This document shows, one piece after another, positions 1 to 4,962 of a stretch of DNA of 8,765 nt; within the stretch, counting starts at the first letter, position 1, and every line of letters starts with the position of its first letter. A program made the translations under genes and the position numbers. The stretch is taken from the NCBI GenBank assembly GCA_022842255.1, contig JALHPW010000176.1, positions 1 through 8,765 on the forward strand, read 5' to 3'. Below the pieces are notes generated by a model that was given only the letters and a program-made list of their open reading frames with translations, did no database searches and was not told where the DNA came from. The DNA comes from Saprospiraceae bacterium (GTDB taxonomy: Bacteria; Bacteroidota; Bacteroidia; Chitinophagales; Saprospiraceae).

Positions 1-1
1 G

Positions 2-292
2 GAAAGCGACCCGAAAGTGGATGCTTACCTAAAGCAACTCTGCGAAAAGCACAAAGCCACTACCGCCACCTTCAACGTGGTAGGGCATACGGATGATGCG
101 GGCTCTGACGAAAGCAACATGGCTTTTGGTGCCGCCCGCGCCAAGTCCGTGGCCAAAATATTGCGATTCAACGGCATCGCCGCTTCCCGTATCACCACCA
201 GCTCCAAAGGCGAATCCGAGCCTGTGGCACCGAACGACACTGAAGATGGTCGCCACCAAAACCGCCGGGTCGTCATCACCGTCAACCGTTAA
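2..292 (+). CDS. OmpA/MotB C-terminal domain protein, 3' end only
   Basis: The reading frame is already open at the window edge, so this is the C-terminal ~96 residues of a longer protein; the GTG at 17 is internal and not a credible start. The segment is an OmpA-like peptidoglycan-binding domain. It has the motif VVGHTDDAGS, an arginine-bearing helix (GAARAKSVAKIL), a step resembling the usual RI...GxGE (RITTSSKGESEP), and a closing NRRVVI strand. In the family, the Asp of the HTD motif and the Arg of the following helix hold the diaminopimelate of peptidoglycan; both are present. The protein therefore probably ties the outer membrane, or an envelope complex, to the cell wall. Its N-terminal half, and so its subfamily, cannot be seen. 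The next gene starts 21 bp downstream on the same strand, so the two are probably co-transcribed up to the terminator at 983. Confidence 0.9.
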   Translation, partial: ESDPKVDAYLKQLCEKHKATTATFNVVGHTDDAGSDESNMAFGAARAKSVAKILRFNGIAASRITTSSKGESEPVAPNDTEDGRHQNRRVVITVNR

Positions 293-313
293 ACTTTCAA
301 AACAAAACTAGCC

Positions 314-955
314 ATGCTTTCACATATGCTCTTGAATTGCAGTATCATGGACAATCTGCCCACTGCACTTGCCCTTTGTATTGTCCCCTTTTTATTGGGC
401 TGGCTCGCCGCCCGTGCCTATTATAAGGTAGGTTGGTTGCGCGACCAGGTAGCCGAACTAAGCGGTCGCGTTTCTACCCTGACCGAGGAACTCACCAATA
501 CCCGCATGAAGCTTTCCGCTTGCGAGGCCGATGGCGAGGCCAAAGCCGAACAAATCCGCAAACTGAGAAATGACCTGATGATGTGCGAAGGCGAGCGGAA
601 TGCCTTGCGCGAACAAGCTGCCAATACCGGCGGTGGCGGGGCGGGCAAAAAAGCCGCTGTAGCTGCTGCTGCAACCGTCATGTTTGCCGGTAAAAAATGG
701 AAATCGGACGATCTGAAAATCGTAGAAGGTATCGGACCAAAAATCGAGGAACTCCTGCACAACGCAGGCATCAAAACCTGGAAAGCGCTTTCGGAAACTT
801 CCGAGGACAAGCTCAAGGAAATCCTGGATGCTGCCGGACCAAGCTACCAAATCCACGACCCGGGCACCTGGGCCAAGCAGGCCGAGCTGGCCGACCAGGG
901 CAAATGGGACGAACTTAAAAAATGGCAGGACGAATTGGACGCGGGAAAAGCGTAG
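314..955 (+). CDS. Membrane-anchored coiled-coil protein with C-terminal helix-hairpin-helix domain
   Basis: The 213 residues fall into four parts. A hydrophobic N-terminal segment (about 17-36, ALALCIVPFLLGWLAARAYY) looks like one membrane anchor. A charged helical stretch (about 38-102) has the heptad-like pattern of a coiled coil. A Gly/Ala-rich linker covers 103-125. A C-terminal domain starts near 131: DLKIVEGIGPKIEELLHNAG is a helix-hairpin-helix motif (core EGIGPKIE), and the GTWAKQAELADQGKWDELKK stretch follows it. Such domains occur in nucleic-acid-binding proteins but also in Bacteroidota envelope proteins where no DNA role is shown, so the function is open. The gene starts 21 bp after the OmpA gene and is probably in its operon. 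An alternative ATG at 347 (MDNLPTALAL) would still keep the membrane segment. Neither start has a clear ribosome binding site, which is normal for this phylum. Confidence 0.85.
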   Translation: MLSHMLLNCSIMDNLPTALALCIVPFLLGWLAARAYYKVGWLRDQVAELSGRVSTLTEELTNTRMKLSACEADGEAKAEQIRKLRNDLMMCEGERNALREQAANTGGGGAGKKAAVAAAATVMFAGKKWKSDDLKIVEGIGPKIEELLHNAGIKTWKALSETSEDKLKEILDAAGPSYQIHDPGTWAKQAELADQGKWDELKKWQDELDAGKA

Positions 956-982
956 TCTGATTTGTTTTTCCGATAATTAATG

Positions 983-1020
983 CAACGGGCTACCCTGGTT
1001 TGGGTGGCCCGTTGTTTTTT
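983..1020 (+). terminator. Rho-independent terminator of the OmpA/HhH operon
   Basis: A 13-bp stem (983-995 with 1002-1014, core ACGGGCTACCC / GGGTGGCCCGT, one G-T pair) closes a 6-nt loop and is followed by six T on the plus strand. It lies 27 bp after the stop codon at 955. The minus-strand gene ends at 1023, directly beside it. Read on the minus strand the hairpin has no T tract behind it, so it should terminate mainly plus-strand transcription. Confidence 0.88.
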
Positions 1021-1022
1021 GT

Positions 1023-1691
1023 CTAAAAATGAATGGTGAAATCTACCGTATCATTCCTTATAAGGTAAACAGAATCACGATTGGAAGGGTTTATTGAAGG
1101 GCTAAATGATTGGGGCCCCCATTCTACTGTCGTAAATTCTTCGGATGGGAAAGCAAATATTTCTTGAAAAGAGCCCCCAGTCATCAGTACGTATGGGTAT
1201 TTTTTAGGAAAAACAGCCCCTCCGATATAAGGTTGAACGGTCCGTGTTGGATTAATGAAAATGACAAATAGTGAGTCACTAGCGGGTAGGTCATTTTCAA
1301 TCTTAAGTCGCAAAAACCCATCCGTTGGAATTAGGGCGGCATCTACAAAATGGGTTTCCCCATCTCTAATTTCGATCGATCTCTTTGGGTCGACATAAGG
1401 CAAATATCCAACTTGATAAATACTAGAAAAGCTATGCCTAAACCCATCGGGTATTTCTAAACGGTATATGCCGTCAGAATCCGAATAAGTTGAATGATCC
1501 CGTTTAGGTTCAGCGGGTGCGTCGTCCTTTTTTATACTACAATCAATATATGCTCCCGCCACAGGCTCACCCGTGATTTTATTCGTTACGGTCCCGGTGA
1601 TAATGGTAGGCGGCCCAGGGGAGTCTTTTTTACAGGCAAGGAAGGCGCCTACAATGAAAAGTGCGGGATAGAGGAAGATATTTTTTTTCAT
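1023..1691 (-). CDS. Lipoprotein with carboxypeptidase-regulatory-like domain (paralog 1)
   Basis: This 222-residue protein has a lipoprotein signal peptide: MKKN, a hydrophobic core, then the lipobox FLAC with Cys20 as the lipidated residue, followed by KKDSP. Residues about 29-75 match the start of a carboxypeptidase-regulatory-like beta-sandwich: GTVTNKITGEPVAGAYIDCS, then TYSDSDGIYRLEIP. The rest (IPTDGFLRLKIEN, DSLFVIFINPT, ending TVDFTIHF) is shared with the two paralogs but I do not recognise it. The protein is probably anchored in the outer membrane or exposed on the surface; partner or ligand is unknown. It is the last gene in a tandem array of three. Its first ~45 residues and leader are nearly identical to paralog 2 even at DNA level, while the C-terminal part has diverged. 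It ends directly beside the terminator at 983-1020. Confidence 0.88.
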   Translation of the reverse strand: MKKNIFLYPALFIVGAFLACKKDSPGPPTIITGTVTNKITGEPVAGAYIDCSIKKDDAPAEPKRDHSTYSDSDGIYRLEIPDGFRHSFSSIYQVGYLPYVDPKRSIEIRDGETHFVDAALIPTDGFLRLKIENDLPASDSLFVIFINPTRTVQPYIGGAVFPKKYPYVLMTGGSFQEIFAFPSEEFTTVEWGPQSFSPSINPSNRDSVYLIRNDTVDFTIHF

Positions 1692-1739
1692 TGATTGGTA
1701 TTTTGAAACCCAGAGTCTGGGGGATAGGGATGTTGCTTA

Positions 1740-1747
1740 CAAAAGTA
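1740..1747 (-). promoter_or_regulatory. Bacteroidota -7 box of lipoprotein gene 1
   Basis: The minus strand reads TACTTTTG, an exact TAnnTTTG -7 element of the Bacteroidota sigma factor. Exactly 48 nt separate it from the ATG at 1691, the same distance as in both paralogs. No convincing TTTG -33 element lies 19-20 nt upstream. The leader contains the block GGGTTTCAAAATACC just before the start codon, also conserved in the paralogs. Confidence 0.65.
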
Positions 1748-1810
1748 TCAAAAAAATTGCCACATATTACTGGAGAAAAATAGAATTTCCACCCAACAAG
1801 CAAGTTTTGG

Positions 1811-1948
1811 CCTCTAATGGCCTTTTTGGGGCCATTAGAGGACTGGTGAGGAAGGCCGCCGCCGTTTGATTAGGGTTGGCATAGGGCGCGGCTCGGTCAC
1901 TCACGGAAGTGGCGCTGGGTCAAAAAAAGACCCTAGCGCGGCGAGGAA
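1811..1948 (+). repeat. RAYT 3'-tail relic plus REP-like hairpin (copy a)
   Basis: This fills most of the 265-bp gap between lipoprotein genes 1 and 2. Its first ~60 bases align almost without gaps to the last 60 bases of the RAYT gene at 3984-4547. Shared landmarks are an aatggcc block, GGTGAGGA, and the end CCGCCGTTTGA(T/C)TAG, which would encode PPFD-stop. After a spacer of nearly the same length comes the hairpin core GTGGCGCTGGGTC, seven A, GACCCTAGCGCGGC (stem 1912-1921 with 1929-1939, one bulged A). The unit reads in plus orientation, opposite to the RAYT gene. It carries no coding capacity of its own. The first part (1811-1841) has become a perfect 12-bp inverted repeat. The hairpin lies just downstream of lipoprotein gene 2 and could also affect its 3' end. 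Confidence 0.7.
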
Positions 1949-1956
1949 GTGCTAAT

Positions 1957-2628
1957 TTAAAATTGGATGACAAAATCTACCGTATCATCCCTGAATAAAT
2001 AAATGGAATCACGAAAGGGTGAATTCATTAGTGGCATAAACATTTTTGGCCCCCAGTACACCCCAACGAATTCCTCTGATGGAAGTGCAAAAACTTCTTC
2101 GGCTGAGCTTCCAAAGATCAATTTGTATGGAAGATTGGATGGAGTCAATGCCCCGCCCAAATATGGTTGGGCGGCCATTGTTGGGCTGAAAAAAATAACA
2201 TATAAAGAGTCGTTCTGAGAAATGCTATTATTCATTTTTAGACGTAAAAACCCATCTCGTGGAATTAATGCAACATCTACACTATTCGTTTCCCCAAGAA
2301 GAATTTCAGAAGTACCTACCGGGTCAACAAATGTTAAAAATTTTCCAACATAGTACACAGCAGAGAAGCTAAACCTAAACTCTTGAGGAATTTCTAACCT
2401 ATAATTGCCATCAGAATCGGAATAAGTTGAATGATTCTGGGTTTGAGGAGAGGGCCATTCCTCCTTCCATATACTACAGTCAATATATGCTCCCACCACA
2501 GGCTCACCCGTAGTTTTATTCGTTACAGTCCCAATGATAATGGTAGGCGGCGCGGGGGAGTCTTTTTTACAGGCAATGAAGGCGCCTACAATGAAAAGTG
2601 CGGGATAGAGGAAGAGGTTTTTTTTCAT
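1957..2628 (-). CDS. Lipoprotein with carboxypeptidase-regulatory-like domain (paralog 2)
   Basis: This 223-residue protein is the closest relative of paralog 1. The signal peptide ends in the lipobox FIAC (Cys20), followed by KKDSP. The regulatory-like beta-sandwich begins GTVTNKTTGEPVVGAYIDCS and continues TYSDSDGNYRLEIP. The second half carries the family marks IPRDGFLRLKMNN, DSLYVIFFSPT, LPSEEF, YWGPK and the end TVDFVIQF. By eye, DNA identity to paralog 1 is very high over the first ~130 coding bases and the leader, and much lower afterwards. That suggests a recent duplication with gene conversion, or selection for change in the exposed part. It is probably a surface or periplasm-facing lipoprotein; ligand unknown. 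It has its own promoter, so the array need not be one operon. Confidence 0.88.
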   Translation of the reverse strand: MKKNLFLYPALFIVGAFIACKKDSPAPPTIIIGTVTNKTTGEPVVGAYIDCSIWKEEWPSPQTQNHSTYSDSDGNYRLEIPQEFRFSFSAVYYVGKFLTFVDPVGTSEILLGETNSVDVALIPRDGFLRLKMNNSISQNDSLYVIFFSPTMAAQPYLGGALTPSNLPYKLIFGSSAEEVFALPSEEFVGVYWGPKMFMPLMNSPFRDSIYLFRDDTVDFVIQF

Positions 2629-2676
2629 CGATTGGTGTTTTGAAACCCAGAGCCGAGGGGATAGGAGTGTTGCTTA

Positions 2677-2684
2677 CAAAAGTA
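2677..2684 (-). promoter_or_regulatory. Bacteroidota -7 box of lipoprotein gene 2
   Basis: The minus strand reads TACTTTTG (TAnnTTTG), again 48 nt before the ATG at 2628. The ~30 bases upstream of the box are nearly identical to those of gene 1, including GGCAATTTTTTTGA. A clear -33 TTTG is not visible. The leader block GGGTTTCAAAACACC precedes the start. Confidence 0.65.
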
Positions 2685-2760
2685 TCAAAAAAATTGCCAC
2701 CTATTATTGGAGAAGACGCCGATATGGGATAGAATTTCCATCTTACAAGCAAATTTTGGG

Positions 2761-2844
2761 CCCTAATGGCCATTTTGGGTGTGGTGAGGGTTGGCTTGGA
2801 GCGTGGCTTGGTCACTCACGGACGTGGGACGTGGCGCTGGGTCA
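2761..2844 (+). repeat. RAYT-tail relic plus truncated REP-like hairpin (copy b)
   Basis: The gap between lipoprotein genes 2 and 3 holds a second relic in plus orientation. CTAATGGCC followed by ATTTTGGGTGTGGTGAGG matches the RAYT 3' coding end with about 11 bases missing. It then shares CTTGGTCACTCACGGA and GTGGCGCTGGGTCAAAA with copy a. The hairpin is cut inside its loop: the left arm is present, the right arm (GACCCTAGCGC) is absent, and the sequence passes directly into the end of lipoprotein gene 3. Confidence 0.62.
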
Positions 2845-3504
2845 AAAGTGAATGGTGTGAAAAGTTGTTTGGTTTTCAGTAATGAAAATGGTATCTTTGT
2901 TAGGAGCGGTTTCAAACAAAGACATAGAGGGGGTAAAACCCCAATAGATAACAACTGATTCATTTGAAGCTAGTTCAATATCCTCTTGGAGGGGTACTCC
3001 AAAAGGAATTATATATGCGTTAATGCTAACTATCCCATTTGAAAAAACAGTTTCTGAGTCCAGGGTTGGGCTATACACGCCTACAAAAATTGTATCAAAC
3101 TGATTATTTACATTTTCAAGCGTCAAGCTTAGGTTTCCATCAATCGGAATCATTTCAAATGCTAAGTTATTAAGTTCCCCTTGCTTAATAAACGTAAAAT
3201 TTGAACTCCCTCCTTTGGTCAGGTATCCAGTTTTCCTCAAATCAAAAATATGAACAGGCTGGTCATGTTCAAAATGAAAATTACCATTTTGGTCCGAGTT
3301 TACATATCTAGTCTCAATATTATTTGGGGGCTCGCCTTTGTGGGTGATTTGAAAGGCAATGAACACCCCCTCTATTGGACTACCAGTGTTTTTGTCAATC
3401 ACAGTCCCATTAACAACAGTTGGAGAGTCTTTTTTCCCACAGGAAAGAAAAACGCCTAGGCAAAGCCAAAGAACAGAGGAGCAATAGAAGGCAGTTTTTT
3501 TCAT
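2842..3504 (-). CDS. Lipoprotein with carboxypeptidase-regulatory-like domain (paralog 3)
   Basis: I place the start at the ATG at 3504 (MKKTAFYCSS), giving 220 residues, rather than at an in-frame ATG 51 bp upstream. The former begins a proper lipoprotein signal peptide with lipobox FLSC (Cys22) and lies exactly 48 nt from the -7 box, as in the paralogs; the latter lies on the box itself. GTVIDKNTGSPIEGVFIAFQ opens the regulatory-like beta-sandwich. The family marks IPIDGNLSLTLEN, DTIFVGVYSPT, YWGF and the end HTIHF are present. This is the most diverged member of the triplet and is A+T-richer. The TGA stop is made from bases of the truncated REP-like hairpin (copy b), yet the protein ends at the same aligned point as its paralogs. 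Role unknown beyond envelope location. Confidence 0.87.
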   Translation of the reverse strand: MKKTAFYCSSVLWLCLGVFLSCGKKDSPTVVNGTVIDKNTGSPIEGVFIAFQITHKGEPPNNIETRYVNSDQNGNFHFEHDQPVHIFDLRKTGYLTKGGSSNFTFIKQGELNNLAFEMIPIDGNLSLTLENVNNQFDTIFVGVYSPTLDSETVFSNGIVSINAYIIPFGVPLQEDIELASNESVVIYWGFTPSMSLFETAPNKDTIFITENQTTFHTIHF

Positions 3505-3552
3505 CAGCCGGTGTTTTGAAACCCAAAATGGGTAGGAGTGGAATGTTAAAGA

Positions 3553-3560
3553 CAAAAGTA
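3553..3560 (-). promoter_or_regulatory. Bacteroidota -7 box of lipoprotein gene 3
   Basis: The minus strand reads TACTTTTG, 48 nt before the ATG at 3504. This matches the other two genes and supports the start chosen. The leader block GGGTTTCAAAACACC is conserved too. Only 9 bases upstream of the box the sequence becomes REP-like repeat copy c, so the -33 region is repeat-derived and unlike that of genes 1 and 2. Confidence 0.6.
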
Positions 3561-3569
3561 TTATGGTAT

Positions 3570-3620
3570 TCCCCGCCGCGCTAGGGCCTTTTCAGACCCA
3601 GCACCACTTCCCTGAGTGGC
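3570..3620 (-). repeat. REP-like hairpin repeat, core only (copy c)
   Basis: This matches the core and one flank of the 105-bp repeat d in the same orientation: CCCCGCCGCGCTAGGG, a CTTTTCA loop, GACCCAGC(A/G)CCACT. The stem has one mismatch. The outer ~50 bases of the long repeat are missing on the side facing lipoprotein gene 3. Together with the RAYT fragment that follows, it forms a diverged direct duplication of the region 3909-4270. Confidence 0.72.
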
Positions 3621-3644
3621 CAAGCAAAGGCACCTATACGCCTA

Positions 3645-3878
3645 CTAGTCAAACGGCGGAGGCCAATCCTCGCCGTACCAAAAATGGGTCAAAAAGGGCC
3701 ATTCAGGGCTTGCATTCACATAATAAGCCGCCGAAGTCCACCGATAAGACTCAACAGCTTCCGCCAACCTCCATTTCGAATGATATTGTCGTTCTTTGCG
3801 GAACACCTTAAAATGTTCCAAAACCTTGGGGTGGTTAATAAGGTTGGCCTTTCTGCCCCGCGTGGTCTTCCTTGCCAA
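3645..3878 (-). pseudogene. RAYT 3'-end fragment with in-frame deletion of the catalytic tyrosine
   Basis: A 77-codon frame whose first ~9 codons (MARKTTRGR) come from repeat d. The rest is a copy of the C-terminal part of the RAYT next door, with HPKVLEHFKVFRK, RQYH, KWRLAEA, SYRW, AAYYVNAS and WYGEDWPPPFD. Compared with the intact gene, 90 bp (30 codons, equivalent to 4118-4207) are missing between the RQYH and KWRLAE segments. This removes the DYIHNNP motif with the predicted catalytic tyrosine. The N-terminal half with the HUH motif is missing as well. Nucleotide identity to the intact gene is high in the shared parts. It cannot be an active transposase. That both this deletion and a 3-bp deletion nearby keep the frame is curious, but a dead relic is the simplest reading. 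Confidence 0.8.
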
Positions 3879-3960
3879 CCCACCCTACCAGGCCGTTACC
3901 AGCTTACTCCCCGCCGCGCTAGGGTCTTTTTCAGACCCAGCGCCACTCCGCTGGGCTGCC
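3856..3960 (-). repeat. 105-bp REP-like repeat, 3' flank of RAYT (copy d)
   Basis: This element aligns over its whole 105 bp, without gaps by eye, to the reverse complement of 4645-4749. It begins CGCGTGGTCTTCCTTGCCA, has a variable middle, then CTCCCCGCCGCGCTAGGGTC, a TTTTTCA loop, and GACCCAGCGCCACTCCG. The hairpin stem is 3916-3926 with 3934-3943 and has one bulged A. It lies 23 bp past the RAYT stop codon, the position where REP or IS200-type right-end hairpins usually sit. Confidence 0.82.
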
Positions 3961-3983
3961 AAGCCAGAGTTCATATACACCTA

Positions 3984-4547
3984 CTAGTCAAACGGCGGGG
4001 GCCAATCCTCACCGTACCAAAAATGTGTCAAAAAGGGCCATTCGAGGCTGGCATTCACATAATAAGCAGCCGAAGACCACCGATAAGACTCAGCGGCTTC
4101 CGCCAACCTCCATTTCGGCTGAATTGGGTTATTGTGTATGTAATCTATCTTTTGTTTCACAACAGGGTCAGTAAATAGCGGCACCGACAGCGGTCGTTCC
4201 TTGAAGAAATGATATTGTCGGTCTTTGCGGAACACCTTAAAATGTTCCAAAACCTTGGGGTGGTGCTCAATAAGGTCGGCCTTGATTTGTTGCGATATGT
4301 ACTTCAAGAACCGCAGTTGGACCTTTGACAACGACCGCTCCCCCGCCATTTGCCATATCAGGTGAAAATGATTGGGCATAATCACAAACGCATAGACACG
4401 GACGGTTTGTTCCTGCACCAAAAACACCATTGAGTCTGTGATAATGGTTTTGTATTTGTCTGGCCTAAGCAGCTGTTTCCAACCCCTGACAGTAGCCGTA
4501 GTAAAATACAGGTCGGTATATCGATATGGCAGGTTGCCCGGATACAT
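3984..4547 (-). CDS. REP-associated tyrosine transposase (RAYT, Y1/HUH family)
   Basis: This 187-residue protein has the layout of the TnpA_REP branch of the IS200/IS605 Y1 transposases. VYAFVIMPNHFHLIW holds the HUH motif (His60, His62). A helix around LRFLKYISQQIKADL follows, then KQKIDYIHNNP with Tyr136. By comparison with E. coli TnpA_REP (YafM), where the tyrosine of the DYIxxNP motif is the nucleophile, Tyr136 is the likely catalytic residue. The C-terminus RWSSAAYY...WYGEDWPPPF is typical of Bacteroidota members. In the family the enzyme nicks single-stranded DNA next to REP hairpins. Here the gene lies between two 105-bp repeats with such hairpins in inverted orientation, which supports the call. 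All expected catalytic residues are present, and a near-consensus promoter lies 23 bp upstream, so it looks intact and expressed. Single-copy RAYTs are usually domesticated and not mobile as a unit; whether this one moves is unknown. Confidence 0.93.
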   Translation of the reverse strand: MYPGNLPYRYTDLYFTTATVRGWKQLLRPDKYKTIITDSMVFLVQEQTVRVYAFVIMPNHFHLIWQMAGERSLSKVQLRFLKYISQQIKADLIEHHPKVLEHFKVFRKDRQYHFFKERPLSVPLFTDPVVKQKIDYIHNNPIQPKWRLAEAAESYRWSSAAYYVNASLEWPFLTHFWYGEDWPPPFD

Positions 4548-4570
4548 ACCGTTTTTATTTGGTGACCTTA

Positions 4571-4601
4571 CAAAATTAGGGAGTGATTGCCAGAAATCAA
4601 A
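4571..4601 (-). promoter_or_regulatory. Near-consensus Bacteroidota promoter of RAYT
   Basis: On the minus strand TTTG (4601-4598), exactly 19 nt, then TAATTTTG (4578-4571). This is a perfect fit to TTTG-N19-TAnnTTTG. The -7 box ends 23 nt before the ATG at 4547, so the leader would be short. It is the best promoter match in the window. Confidence 0.75.
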
Positions 4602-4644
4602 ATGGGTACTTTGGAGGGCATCAAGTCGATTTGTGCTGTGGCAG

Positions 4645-4749
4645 GGCAGTCCAACGGAGTGGCGCTGGGTCTGAAAAAGACCCTAGCTCGGCGGGGAGGG
4701 GCCCGGTTGCCCTTGGCAGGTTGGGGCTGGCAAGGAAGACCACGCGAGG
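4645..4749 (+). repeat. 105-bp REP-like repeat, 5' flank of RAYT (copy e)
   Basis: The inverted partner of copy d, running GGAGTGGCGCTGGGTC, loop TGAAAAA, GACCCTAGCTCGGCGGGGAG, a variable middle, and TGGCAAGGAAGACCACGCG. The hairpin stem is 4662-4671 with 4679-4689; one stem base is changed (AGCTC instead of AGCGC). It lies 44 bp upstream of the RAYT -33 element. With copy d it brackets the transposase gene as an 894-bp unit (3856-4749). No RAYT-tail sequence precedes this copy, unlike copies a and b. Confidence 0.82.
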
Positions 4750-4765
4750 CACAATGGGCTCCCCC

Positions 4766-4796
4766 TTCAGGTGCTTCGCTGCGCTCAGCATGACAC
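4766..4796 (+). repeat. Short dispersed repeat containing GCTTCGCTGCGCTCAGCATGAC
   Basis: The reverse complement, GTCATGCTGAGCGCAGCGAAGC, is a phrase I recognise as scattered widely in intergenic DNA of many environmental bacteria, where it produces spurious frames ending in ALSMT-like peptides. Here it sits 17 bp beyond repeat copy e. Recognition is from memory; no copy count is available inside this window. Confidence 0.45.
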
Positions 4797-4962
4797 GCTA
4801 ACTTGGTATGCCGAACTAGGTTTAGAAGGCATCGTAGTTTTCACGCATTAGGTTGGCAGCGTTGGACTCAAATTCACCTCGTGGCTAAGGTTCGAAGCGT
4901 ACTGCCTGCATGTTGATAGTCCCTGTATGATAAGTGGATAGTCAAAAAAATTAACAAACGCC
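4797..4962. other. Gene-free stretch with a possible decayed coding fragment
   Basis: No intact gene, RNA or promoter is visible between the repeats and the end of the HMG-CoA synthase gene. On the minus strand, 4941-4822 reads as a protein-like string: LSTYHTGTINMQAVRFEP, an in-frame TAG at 4887-4885, PRGEFESNAANLMRENYDAF, then TAA. It could be the remains of a short gene or another dispersed repeat; I cannot tell which. With repeat e, the short dispersed repeat and the RAYT promoter, this accounts for the whole 415-bp gap 4548-4962. Confidence 0.35.

Noticed and set aside
1911..1940. Hairpin of copy a as an ordinary Rho-independent terminator of lipoprotein gene 2
   Set aside because: The T run lies in the loop and not after the stem, and the same hairpin recurs at sites unrelated to gene ends, so it is better explained as a dispersed repeat.
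3684..4178. 164-codon plus-strand frame
   Set aside because: It runs antisense through the RAYT fragment, repeat d and the RAYT 3' end and contains only the complement of those features.
3856..4749. Conventional IS element with DDE transposase and terminal inverted repeats
   Set aside because: The enzyme is of the HUH/Y1 type, which does not use such ends, and no target-site duplication is evident around the unit.
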